This document shows positions 1-12,654 of a DNA stretch of 64,000 bases, in pieces; position 1 is the first letter of the stretch; each line of letters begins with the position of its first letter. The stretch lies in contig JAPYMA010001077.1 of NCBI GenBank assembly GCA_035041965.1, positions 62,001-126,000 on the forward strand, written 5' to 3'. A program made the position numbers and the translations under genes. This DNA is from Anisakis pegreffii (taxonomy: Eukaryota; Nematoda; Chromadorea; Rhabditida; Anisakidae). The notes under the pieces are model-generated. The model had not been told where the DNA came from, ran no database searches, and worked only from the letters and a program-made list of their open reading frames with translations.

Positions 1-321
1 AAGGATTCAATTCAATGAAAATCAACTCGGAAAACAGAGTAAATTACATACATTATGATCGCTTAACATGCATTGAAATTCGCAGCATGATATGGGGTAC
101 GATTGGAACAGTAGATCTGACTACAAGTGATAAATTCCATTTCATAGCTGCATTTTCGACATATTTTCGAGAAAATTTGAATTTTCATTCATTTTTATTT
201 TAACGATTTTATGCACTTCATTGATTATTGCTTGCAAATCTTGCCGATTCAGAACAGTTCAAATCATCACTCGTTTCACAGTTCAATTCAAATCATCGAA
301 CGTGTGACAGCGAAAGCTCAC

Positions 322-3300
322 CTGGTAAGGAAATAATATCAGGAGCAAATGAAATACAGGCAGGTAGAGAAAAGTTAGTAGTCGGACTAAAAACGATGGA
401 TGATGTGCAATCGGATTGTCAGAGGCACTGAATTCAGGTGGTCGGAAGCCAGCAATCCACAACCGGAACACGGAAAGAATGACGGTAAAGCCGAGAAATG
501 TGCAGATATGGGCATGTTTTGAACGACAATCCTGGAAAGAAACGATAAATTTGAGTGAAGTAATCTTGATGTAATCTGATCTGAGTGAAGTAATCTTTTG
601 AGATTGGCTCAGTTTTTCAGGATGTCGAATATTATTGATGTGTCAAATGTAGTTGATAAAAATAACGTGACTGAACATTCTATGCATTATAACTCAGATG
701 ATGATCAGGTTGACTAAAACTGGAGCTGGTAATTTCAGAAATTAGCGTACTCATCTGACATATTCTCAGTTGATTTTCACTCGTGTATTTTTATCAACTC
801 CATGAATTTCGCGTGTTTTCCCAACACTCATGATGTACCTCAGAAAATTAATTTCTGGTGCTGAATTGATACGTATTCATATTGAGAAATAATTTGTTTG
901 GTTCCTTTGCAGGGGTCAGCGATGCGTAAATCATTCACACTACATAATAGACACTGTAAAAACTCTCAAATATTCTCCTTCTTTTGTATTTCACATGCGA
1001 TTGATTCTGATGTTTTATCTGAATACGATTGTTGTGTAATTTGGGCTTATAATGTGTCCTTTATCGCAGCAATCACGTATTCTGCTGACCTGTTTTTTGA
1101 GTCACATCAAAAGTCACATTAATAGTAGCAACGATAACTTTGAGAATGTCTTATTGTCAGTGCGCTTTTCAATTGTAATTCGTCCTCGACCTTCTCATAA
1201 CCATGCCAATCCTCTTATTTTCTACATCACTTTCTTGCATCTCCATCGGCTCGATCCAATAATCAAATAAGACTTTCCCATCTTCGACATTCATCTAACT
1301 TCATTACATAATATATCTCCAACAAAATCATTTATTCCCCTAACTGCTTTATGCTCTTAAAAATGTCAATCAAATTTAATCAGAATCAGCCAGCTCGCTC
1401 TTAAAGCATATCGAAAGCAAATCGATAGCAACCACTGCAACTCGGCCGAAGTTCTTTGCAAGTAATTGTGATCGAGTGAGCAAAGAACGACAACGCAATT
1501 TGGAACGAAGCGTTTCCGTTATCGTTACTTCCAACATTCGATACTTTCTCTTCTTTGACAACGATGATTTGCTAGTATGAGATGAGTAGTAGCAAGCAAC
1601 CTTACTCGTAAGAGGGCTTACATGTAAGTGAGTATGAATGAAGAAAGTCTCAGTCAATGAGAGAGATAAATTACTGAATGAAGTTATCGAATTAAATTAA
1701 GTTTAGTGGAATAATTTACTCGCAGTATGTGAATATGTTAATGACTCTCAACCCTCGCAGCACTCTTCGCTTCCATATTTGATGAATACATATTATCACC
1801 ATCATGCTCATCACTATCCCTATCACCAGCACATTTACATACTCATCAATCCACGAATATCATTCATCATGCTGGCATAGCACCTAACAATGCTATCGCT
1901 AAAAACTCTTCCAGTAATATCATTCCACATGGATTCACTCAACTCTGTCAAGCATCACAAATCACTCACGAAATCACATTGCTGCTTTCGATGCATCTTG
2001 CTGATCAATTTTAAAGATCACAAATAAAAGTACGATACATCACCTTAAGATAACGTCAAAATTCACTAATGTTCACTTCGATTTCACTGCAGTCCCAACG
2101 CCTCGACCCCAATCTCGCTAATGATATCCATTATCCACTTAAGATGACTTCGCAACTCATAAACAATCCCATTACTATCTTATAATCTCAAATCCCTCAC
2201 CAGATTTCCTCAACTAATTAATTTCTAATTCACTCTGGCCGCGTAACACCATCACATATTCAGCTAAATACTGCTGATGAATCAGATAAAATTTGTGAAT
2301 GCCTTATGTCAAAGTTAATTAATCACTTTTCTATTAACACTCGCCTCTGGTTGGCTTGTGATATAGCCTGAGTTTTGGTTATGTACGTATTGATACTAAC
2401 ACACTTGTATGAGCATGAGCTTTAGTATGATTCACCATCAATTCGGAGTGCTTCCTAGGTGATCAGTTTGCGTTGCGATCGATTTTGAGGTTCAGTTCAG
2501 AAATCTGGAAGCGCTTAACACTTCAACTGTGAGATCTCGCAATGAATGATTGGATATTGATGTTGTGCTTCAAATATAATGAATTTAATGAAATTCTCCA
2601 TTATTCATAAATTTTGAGCATAACTCCATTCTCATGCTCATGCATAAAGTTGAACCGTTGAACAAATCACATTTGATCGATATGATAAACTCGTCGTGGT
2701 CGTACGTTTGGGAATTGATGTGAAGCACATCTCAGTGGTGAATTGAAAATAAATTTTTGAATTATTCTAAGCAGTTGTAAACTCATCAAAAATGTTATGA
2801 CACTCTGTTTCGATGGAACATGACAAGTGTTTGAGAATGAAGAATGCGATCTTCATTCTTATTGTTAGAGCCAGAAATGCATAAATTTGAAATTAAGACG
2901 ACAACAGCGCAACACATTGCGATGGCTGAATATTTGGATATGAAAATGACTGCATAAAAGTGACAAACATGTTCATCAATAAAAAATTTTCATCTAGTGT
3001 TGATGAGAGGAGACATGATGCGATTTATATCAAAACAAATTTCGAATATTCGGGATTCCCCATTACAAGAATATTCGGGATTCTGTCGGACAAATATTAT
3101 TTCCGTTGATAGGTCATTTCATCCGATTATGATGTATAATGAATTCTGGTTGTTTAGTGAATCAGCTCATTGTCCGTGTTGTTCGGGAAAAAATTTGTAT
3201 TCAACAGCACGGACTTTGCTGAAAACCTAAACTGAAATTTGTTCCTAAGATTCATTAGCAAGGGACCATCGATGATGTATTTGGTTAGTGCTATGCGTTT

Positions 3301-6300
3301 ACTCATTCGATCGGTAGAAGAGACTTTGTTAAAGAGGTAAAAAACCTATAATTATACGGTAGTAATGATAATGGTTTAGTGTATTTGCATTAAAGCGAGA
3401 CAAATGCGAAAACAATCATGAAAAGGATGATGAGGGCGATGTGACTGACCATAGTCCATATTATTGTGCCGTAGCAAAGGACAACATCAGTTTAATTGAT
3501 TCAGCACTGCTACCTTTTATCATCATTATAATAAACCTTTTGGTTCTTCATATACATTCATTCATTTACAGATAGATTCCCTTCTTAATCGAACATAATA
3601 ATAGAACTGAGAGAGTGACCGTCAAACTATGCGAATAGAACAACAAATTAATTACCTTATTAAAGTATTATTATCTTCGAGTGTTTCCTTTTAATGTGCA
3701 TAAAGTTACAATTCAAAGAAAGAATATACAGTCATGCATGCGATAATGCACTGTTACAGTGGAATGCTATTCACTTTGAATTGACACTGACTTCTGTCCT
3801 GATCTCCTCAGATGATCAAATATTACCGAATAGTTGGTACGAAGGTGTTCGATGAGTGGAATCAATTTTTCACAAATTCTGGCATTTTGGACTCTCTGAA
3901 GGGAAATGCGATTTCATTAAAATCTTTACTAATTCCATAAAATTTTTGTTTCTTTGGCTGCTGAACATGAGTAAGGACAATTATCGCATGAAGTAGTCTA
4001 AAAACGTGGTGTTTTCTCACATCAGTAAAATTGGCTTGTCAAATCGTCGATTGATACAATTGGTATAAGGAGTAACGGGCAATAGTAATAAGAGCAACGA
4101 AAACAAACGAATATAAATTATTGTAGACCTAAACTATTAATTACATCTAATACAAATAGACCCTTAAGTGCTCTCGAATGGCCTGCAGAGTGTGTGTAGC
4201 CCTGTGACGAAGGCAAGTAATCAAATCAGTCTTTGCTTCTAGTAGTAATGCAGTTAATTAGCATATTTGCGCTGAATATAAACCACCGTAGTGATCTTAA
4301 CCTAAGTGATGACCTTAAGATCATATGGATGACGATAATGATGTTGACAACATCAAATTTGCAGTCAATTGGACTTTTCGTACATTCTTCGATAATATCC
4401 TCATAGTTGAACGGAAAATTTTGACCTTTTCAAGTAGAACAATGAACAAAATTATGAGTTTCACGTTTTTACGAATATTTCCCGAGGTATATAATATGGA
4501 TCTCTCACTGCATCATACGGATGCCATTTCTAACAACTGAAGATTCCATGAATCATGATAAATTAATGGTAACTGAGAATTGGCTTGGATTGCTCACATT
4601 GCTCATTACCACTTGAATGATCGATCTCTAAAGCTAGCAGTGATTTGGCGAGTGGGTAGAACTTTTACTCAATTATTCAACTGAGGAGGGTAATGTCCAT
4701 CCGGCAGATGAGTCAGTGCCCTGAATGTCAAACAATGAAAGTCGTATGGAAATGAGCGTTTGACTATAATTATAGCTCGCGTTCGATCGTTCACCAATGC
4801 TATCCTGCGATCTGAGAACGCATCGCACGCAATGTTGGTGTCATTCATCAGCCTGCTCATTTATTTATGCCTTGCTCATCACTTCATTTGACTCCATTAA
4901 AAACGCACACGGCATTGCCACAACAAATGACGAACATTTCTGAATTACTGAAGCGACTGATCGAAAATCTGCAGTAAATTAAAATTTCTGAATGAACTGA
5001 AAATCCTCGTTGAACATATTCTCGCTCACATGTTGGGCATTTGAACTGCGGTTGCGTTTTTTTACACAAATTCTCCAGTTGGACAATTTCAAAGGATTTC
5101 CGAAAGATATGCAAAAGCACATACACTTTGCCATTGCAGTCTCAGTGCAATAATATGAAAAAATGTTGGTAAGTGCTCATTGGTGCGCTATTCAATTTTC
5201 AATTGATTCATCTTGCCGCAAATAGTGTCTTCATTATTCGTCCATTAAGCCAGAATAAAATGAAATGAAACATTTTCTTTTCCAATCTACTCCAAACACT
5301 CAACCGTTATTGAAATCGATCACCTTGATTAGTTTGCATTTATTGCGAAATGGAATCGTAACGCTATGAAAGTCCGTTTTGCTGACTGCAAAATTTGAAA
5401 AAAAGTGAAACTTTCCAATTCACTTTTATCGCCAAACCATTCGGCAAATAAGCAGAAAAAACACAAAGCAAACTGGAGGGGACAGTGTGGGAATTCCTTG
5501 AATGAACTGAATCTCAGCTAAGAAACAGCAGGAAAAAAATTGTCCAAATGCAGTCACATTCAAGTTGAAACGAACTAGAGTTACCTTGAGATGATAATAA
5601 ATTGATTCAGATCGTCCATTCAAAGACCTTTCAGCAAATGGATGGGAAAATTTGCAACTCAATAAAGTTAGCAAGGATAACCTTCACGGACTGAATGATT
5701 TCATAGGTAATGATAATAGGAACATTGTCTTTTTTCATGAATGCAAAGATATTGAAAGATGTGTGAAAATGTTATGACTGTTTTGTGGCACACTGAAAAA
5801 AAGATTATTTATTCAATAGTGAATGAAAGAAACAAGGAACTAACTTTAATGAAGCAGTAAAAAGCCAGTAGTGGGAGTGCAACAATTGCGGTTTCCTTGC
5901 ACACCAAACCCATCAACGCAAATGACAATGGTAACAAGACAGTCTGAAATTGACGATCATTTCAGTGAATCCGTAATATTCCTCGTCAGCAGTGATCAAT
6001 TTAATGAAGTAACAAACTATAAAGATATATCAATTGTAAGTTCTTTCAGTAAGTAAGAGTGTCGCAGTTGTCACTCAATGCCAAATTGTGTTATGAGTTG
6101 ATGGAATTGCCTCAATTTCTCACACAATGCAAAATTAATCGAAGAAAAACTTACTTCATAGCGAATGAAACTGTACAACGTAGCAAACACACAAATTGTT
6201 GCAAGGACATCCGCACGACCCACAATACTTGCAACTGCTTCGGCGTGTACAGCATGCACAGCAAACAATAGAGCACAAAATAGTTTCAGTACTGAAATTT

Positions 6301-9300
6301 TGCTGGATGACCGAGTTTAAAGCAACACTTTAGCTGGAAGGGAACTCGTCGGGCAACGATTCGTCTGAGTGTAGGAGGAAATCTCAGCCATAAAGAAGTG
6401 CTGCAACAGTCTCCCGGAATAATTCCTCTTCAGAATCTCCGCCTTACGACAAATACCGATCGGGTTTGAGGATGGAAAGTGTGGTCAGTGTTATTCGTTG
6501 AAGAATCACATCGGAAAAGTCGAAACGATTTTGAACCATCGATAAATGTCCAAGTGAAAATGAATCAAAAAATGTAATAATGCTCACTTTTGGGTACTTT
6601 CAAAATTTGATCGGTAATCGCCATCAGTAAAAGCGACGCAATCGCATGACAGATTATATTGACCAAATGGTAACTGAAACATCACATTTCGATAATTTTT
6701 ACATGCACAAGTGCTCGATTCGCTGAGAATCAGTTTATTCGGTTAAAGAAATAATATTGGATTAGTTATCGGCCAGTTCTGTGCAAATTCATGGAAGGGC
6801 AAAATGAGACGCAGAACGAATCTGCGGTCAAATGATCGCAAAAATGATCAATTATCAACAGCGCCATAAGGATTAAAAAATTATTTTTCAGTCTTTTAAT
6901 TGAAGGTCGGTTTTCAATTACTTCCAGCGAACACTTTTAGAATTTGAGGACAGAAAAGTGAATTGTAGCAGAATTGCGTTATGACTGGTTTTCAATTACT
7001 CTGATGATAACGCTGGGCTAGAAGTAAGTTGACAAAATGTAAGTTGTTATGTGAAAAGTGCCTCACTATCATGCAAATGTACCTGTTATGCATGAGATCC
7101 ATTTTTCAGTTGACACCAACTCATCAAAATATTCATTTTGTTTTGCCAACAATAATAGCTTTTCATTACACTGAGAGGCAGATTAGCAATTATTTCGATG
7201 AAACTAGTGATTAGGTCGGAGGAAAGCATACAATTATTGCTCTTACTATTAGTTTTTCTCGATTAAGCGGTAATTGTTGGCGTGAATTTATGAACGTCCG
7301 GCAAAGGACGCAAGCTGTCTCGAAAAGTTTCCACTAGTACCTAGGGAAAGAAGTTTAGACAAATATCGACTATGCAATTTCAAGAACCCCCAAAAAAATT
7401 CTGGCTATCGCAGTATGGAATGAAAATCAGAAAATATGGTTCATTAAGCTGAGGTGTGATCAAATATGATGTTGCTATACATTAACTTTATCGTTAAACC
7501 AATTCGCTAAATACTGCAATCATACAGCATCGTATGTGTTCATATCTGGCAGTTGTGCTATTAGAGCGTTATCGCATAAAATATTACCGATACTTACTGA
7601 CAATGGAACACATAATTAATTCACCGATGGCTTGATGCTTACTCACCATCAACACGCAAATTCGTCACACTCTCGCGTTTAAAACAAAATCCTGCACAGC
7701 ATTTCAAGGAAATACTCGCAATTTCACATATACACATCTCATGTTCACAACCGCAATTCTGTTCATTGTACACTTCACCAAATCAGCATACAATCGTTAA
7801 TGCGCTCTAAACTAACGCTAAAAGCAGGAACGCAGCTCCCAAAAACTCCACTATTTTATCATAGTGCTGCTGCCAGTATTACTGCCATTACTTTTTCTGA
7901 TGTTTACACGAACTTCAAAACTTTATCTTATTTTTTGTTTCATTAGAAATGATGTTCTTTGCAAGAACTTGAACAAAATTCACATTAAGCGATAATGAGA
8001 TGAGTTGTGTATGAATGAATTGTTGTCGTGATAGGTTAATCAGACCTTAATTAATGATCGATAACAGCACCTGATTGGACTCAGTCCAGTGATTGCGTGA
8101 TTCAGACGGAACGTCAGCACAGTCAACGGTCGGTAGCTTTTATGCGAGCCTGAATGTGCTAGAGGGATACCCCAAAAGTCATCGCTAAGTAATCGCCATA
8201 TTGGTGCACGTCTCGTAACATCTGCGTTCCTCACTATTGCTTCACTGAAATTGACAACATTTCATACTACTCGACAAACTCACTTCATTTCCTTGTTCAA
8301 CAACATTCATCTCTCCTGTTTTACCAGTCATTGCGATGTTCTCAGAATCCTTACCACATTTGGTTGTATGTCAGATCGTCATTCATCTTCCAACAATGAC
8401 CGCAACCCCACCCCTCTCTAAAAATCTATCGTATGTTGCTGATAAAACGGAAAAAATCGAAGAAATTGATCCAGTGATCAAAAATTGGTCAATGATATTG
8501 ACGGAATCACTTACAATGATCAACGATATGTTTTGAAGATGTCATATTGGATAAAAAAGAAAAACTAATTAAGCATGTTTTGGCAAACTCCGCAATCCTG
8601 CTTTTATTCCAGGACCCTCATATTCCTCCTCGGGGGGGGGTCATCCCCTTGTAAGAAGCACTACATTATACGCTTGTTTGCTCGTCACTGTGTTCTTATG
8701 AAAACAATCTCATTTGGAGGTAGGAGATATTCGTTTGGAGTGCTTATTATGTGGTGTTTGTGTTTATTTATTGTATGATGATGACGTTCATGGGTAGGTT
8801 GAATGAGATGTACGACAATGAATAAGATGTTTTGAAGCCCTTTCGTGGACTTACCGTGATGGATTCTCGCGATATTTTGATGTAAAATTGAATGCCAATT
8901 AAGTGGCTTAAATTGCAGATTCGAATTGTTCATAGCAGTTTTTTGAAGCATCATTTCTCAATATTTAAACAGACAGAATGCAAATGCTTCATTAGCAGAC
9001 TAAAAGACCTATTCCTTGTCTCGTCTCCACAGCGAAAATCTTCCGCGAAAAGCTTCCACCATTCAAGGACATCTTCAAGCATTAAATATGCATCGTTTAA
9101 ATTCATGCTGCTGACTGCGGCATTGTTCATAAGAGGGTACTTTCATTTTTTCAAAAGCGATAATTACACATACGCTGTTTGAGTCTCATGAACGATTCCT
9201 GTTTTCAAAGACACTTGAATAAGTTGAGCATTTCCAGTGAACTTTTCAGTCGATAATTTGAACTCTCATAAACGGAAAATGTGCAATATTCGAAAGAACG

Positions 9301-11357
9301 TTCGTTGAAGGTCTAAAGAATTCCCTCCCCTTGATTTCCAAATTTTTGAAACTGACTTGTCTCAAGTCTCAACCAAGGAATTTGTTTGTGCATAGAATGC
9401 TGCTGCCTTCAAGAGAGAACGCAACATGCAGAGTAAAAGCTAATAGATATTGGTGATTGAATGAACAAATGAGTGATGAAGAGACTCTGTCCTGCGAATA
9501 AGATTTGTTGCTGATGTACCTAATTTAAGTCGATGGTTAACAACGACTTGTAATGATCTTCATCGCCGGATGATTGCTCAATTGTGCGCAAATGAGTTTA
9601 TTTATGGTTTAGGCGAACAGAAGGAGTTAGGTGAATGCATCGTAATGGACGACATTGAATCCAATAAAGGAATTGAAGACGCAATGGGAAAACGAATGAA
9701 TTCGAATGAGTATGACAAAAAATGAGGAATAGATAACGGCGTTCAAGGGGAAGAAGAGAGGAATGATCAGAATAGAGGATGATGGATCAAGGAGAATAAA
9801 TGTTAGAGAGTGGAAAGGTCCTGTAGTCTGATGGTCTGTTAATGAGATGAATGAATGAATAAGGAAAATGAAATTAGTTTGAAATGGCTGAACACAAGGC
9901 AGATGTCATTGAATATTCACTTGCTGAGTTCTAGAGCTGTTGTCTTGATGCGTGGCTCGCGTTAATGAATTCAGAGTGAATTATTAAAATGAATCTATTT
10001 CCCGAAAACGCGAATGTTAACGTCAACTCAAATGATTACAAAATGAAACGAGAGTTCCAACTAAGGTGAATCCAGCAGATTGAATCACGGATTCGCAATC
10101 ACGTTCATAGTGCTTTAGATGCTATCCTCAGAATGCTTTTCACATTTGATCATTAATCACGATGCTGCGCGTTTGCTCATAAGCGAATAGTGGAGAATGA
10201 TGACAAATTAAATTTACTGATATTTTTGATGATGTATCCGATTTTTGAATCGAGAGCAATTCAAAGAAAGCGATATTTGAAGAAATCTAGAGATTATCTC
10301 ATAGTTAACGTAAACACACAAAGAATTTTGCTAAAATTTTTGCGATTTCGCTATTTGAGACTATCATAACCATGAGGTTTTTTCTCATGGTTGATTCTTC
10401 CTACCAACGAAAACGGAATTGTCATCAATTTGTACTACTTTTTAGTTTGTTCTCGATTTTTTTTATTCTCCTTGAATGTTACGTTCACTTCTAATTTTTT
10501 GGTGTTGCCTTTAATAATTCACGGCATATGCAAACAATAAAATCGGTTACTTCCGATTCAAAATGACGACTAACGACGATAGCGTTGCATATAATCATTT
10601 GCGTAGCTGTTTGATCACCCACGATAGTGCATTATATCATCGTAACGTATATGACTGTTATATCATAATAATAATAATAATAATGATATAATAATATTCA
10701 TATGCGCACACAAACACATGCGTATATTTGTCAATTTGACGATGAATTATGAGCGTATCATAAATTAATGAATGGATTTATTCAAATTAGCCAAATTCAC
10801 TATTCAACCAGAGCTGAACCGCACGCGAGAACCTGATCAACTCTTATTGGTGGATGTTATTATGACGATTACTATTGTTCATCGTATCTTTCGAGTGTTT
10901 CATTCTCATTTCAGTTAGATTCATTAGCGTAAATGATTTCGTGTGAATTGCATTTCGCTCATTAATCAGTTCTCAGCTTTGCCACCCACTTTCAATTCAG
11001 TTTCATATGCTACGATCATTTGATCAAATGAGGTGTTTGGAGAGGGAATCCTATGTGAAATTTTCAAATGAAGGTGGAATTAAGTTCAGTGTAGAATAAC
11101 AAATGTTAGCTTGGTAATTGTCTATTGCAATTGTTTAACAGCCACGTAGAAAACAAATATATGGTCATTTTGAATTCGAATTCATATGAACAAATCAACT
11201 TTAATGAAGGTGACACTTAGAGCAAAGTCAGCACTCACCTGTCATCGTACACAAAACCACCACTTAATGTATTCAAATAAACCGCAGCGGACACAGAAGC
11301 AACAATAAAATAATATCGGGATGGAATTGCTGCTTCTATTGGATTACTTGAGACCAT
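322..11357 (-). CDS. tmtc: TMTC-family protein O-mannosyltransferase, N-terminal half (partial, runs off left edge)
   Basis: TMTC proteins are ER multi-pass enzymes that O-mannosylate cadherin-type substrates; they have an N-terminal membrane domain and C-terminal TPRs. Seven exons read on the minus strand: 11357-11239, 8244-8071, 6673-6598, 6400-6346, 6291-6155, 5943-5845 and 531-322. Every junction is in phase (2, 2, 0, 1, 0, 0), with GT donors and AG acceptors. Exon 1 ends with GGFVYDDS, the family's first-loop acidic pair, and exon 2 follows with EAIVRNADV, then DDFWG and SHKSYRPLTVLTFRLN. Exon 3 has YHLVNIICHAIASLL, exon 5 has HAEAVASIVGRADVLA, exon 6 has the CKE motif, and exon 7 has FRLWIAGFRPPEFSASDNP. 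The start ATG lies 7 bases inside exon 1, after a TTTCAG acceptor. Exon 4 (6400-6346) is supported only by phase and position. The TPR exons must lie left of base 322. No in-frame stop was seen in the modelled exons. Which TMTC paralogue this is cannot be told here. Confidence 0.9.
532..5844 (-). other. Long TMTC intron between the CKE exon and the DNP exon
   Basis: This 5.3-kb stretch separates two phase-0 TMTC exons. I see no other recognisable gene in it. The open frames inside are short, AT-rich and unlike any family I know, so I treat them as chance. Confidence 0.6.
8245..11238 (-). other. TMTC intron 1
   Basis: This 3-kb intron lies between the exon ending GGFVYDDS and the exon starting EAIVRNADV. 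It holds a G8 homopolymer near 8634 and a short (ATA)n run near 10666-10690. No coding exon or structured RNA was recognised. Confidence 0.6.
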
Positions 11358-11371
11358 ACTTCAGCTGAAAC
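11358..11371 (-). promoter_or_regulatory. Probable spliced-leader trans-splice acceptor of the TMTC gene
   Basis: On the minus strand a CTGTTTCAG acceptor is followed by 7 bases (CTGAAGT) and then the ATG of the TMTC reading frame. An acceptor so close to the first methionine, with no coding exon needed upstream, is the usual arrangement of nematode mRNAs that receive a spliced leader. A conventional 5'UTR intron would look the same, so this is an inference. Confidence 0.5.
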
Positions 11372-12654
11372 AGAATTACTCATCGAAGATTTTGAAGGTG
11401 TTGCTTGAACCAACAAGCTCCATTGAAAGATATGATCACATTTAATACAATGATGGCACAACGACGGAATAATAAAGCTTACGGAATTTCGTAGCGTTTT
11501 ATTCTGCACAATGAAATTCCTGAATACTGCTCAGTATCAGTGAGATTTTCACCGTGAATGAATATTTCTGCAAAGAGTAGTTCTCGAAGAACTGAAAAGG
11601 AAAGTCTTGAAAGCAAATGCTGAACTTGGGACTAATTTCAACCGAAAAGATACCTCCATCAAATGTCCCCCTCAAAGAATGGATATATCTTTTGAAAAGC
11701 GAATAAATATCTAGGATTTAGACAAAAATCATAGGCCGTACTCTCACGCAATACATAGATGCGTCTGTTATCCCGTATTTATCGGGCGTGGCATGATGAC
11801 GAACGCAGTTGGCGTTAAGATGGAATAAAGTGTCATTCATAAGTTAGGCTGCAATTAGGGGCGGTGAACAGTAGTAGTGATCACTGAGGAAAGAGGGGGA
11901 AACCACGCCTTTGGATAATAATGAATACTACTACTGAGATTAGTTCGTAAAAGTTCACATCTGATAATCGTAAGGAGCAAGTTTTGTTGCCAAGGAAATG
12001 CAAATTCAAAGGCACAAAAAATTGTATCCAATGAACATTTCTCAGCAACGTTTTTTCAATTAGAATCACCTAAACTTGTTTCGTGCATTCCTGAAATTCT
12101 AATCTCAAGCGTTACAGCTGAAACGTCCTGAAGAAAAGTTATTTTAAATGGGATTTTGAAATCGATCAATGAATGGGAAACTCTGGATTTTAATATTTTT
12201 ATGATGTGATTACTAATGTGTGATTTAGTGGTAAACAAACGATTAATACTTGATCGCTACAAATATGGAAATTTGATTGCTATAAAACTGTCAGCGTTTA
12301 TTGACATAGCATTTTGCGTATCTCCGATAGAAAGGAATGCCAAACAGAACAGAGTCGAATGAAATCATGACACCTTATAAACAGAAATTATCAAAAAAGC
12401 ATAACTTCCCACATGAAGGGTCTGTCGATAGAGTGGAAGGTGTGAACAACGTTCATCATCGCAATAATATCAATTCAAATAATTTTTCATTGAAAATATC
12501 CTTCAGGAGTCTATCAATTGCGATGGCCAAAAAAAGGTATGCATTGTTTCAGCTGAATTCTCTTCAAGATTCGCTTTATCAGTTCGAAACGTCGATTGCA
12601 ATCATTGTGAAATTGAAAGCAACAGATCAAAAAAGTATTTGCTGAAAATGACTG
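11372..12654. promoter_or_regulatory. Divergent intergenic region between the TMTC gene and MFSD8-like copy A
   Basis: The two flanking genes point away from each other, so this 1.3-kb segment should contain both promoters. I cannot name a specific promoter element. A plus-strand open frame at 12337-12645 has no counterpart upstream of copy B and no suitable splice phase into exon 1, so I do not call it a gene. Confidence 0.4.

Noticed and set aside
4884..5126. Minus-strand peptide with a CPTC motif resembling a zinc finger
   Set aside because: Only one cysteine pair, no splice support, and it lies inside a TMTC intron.
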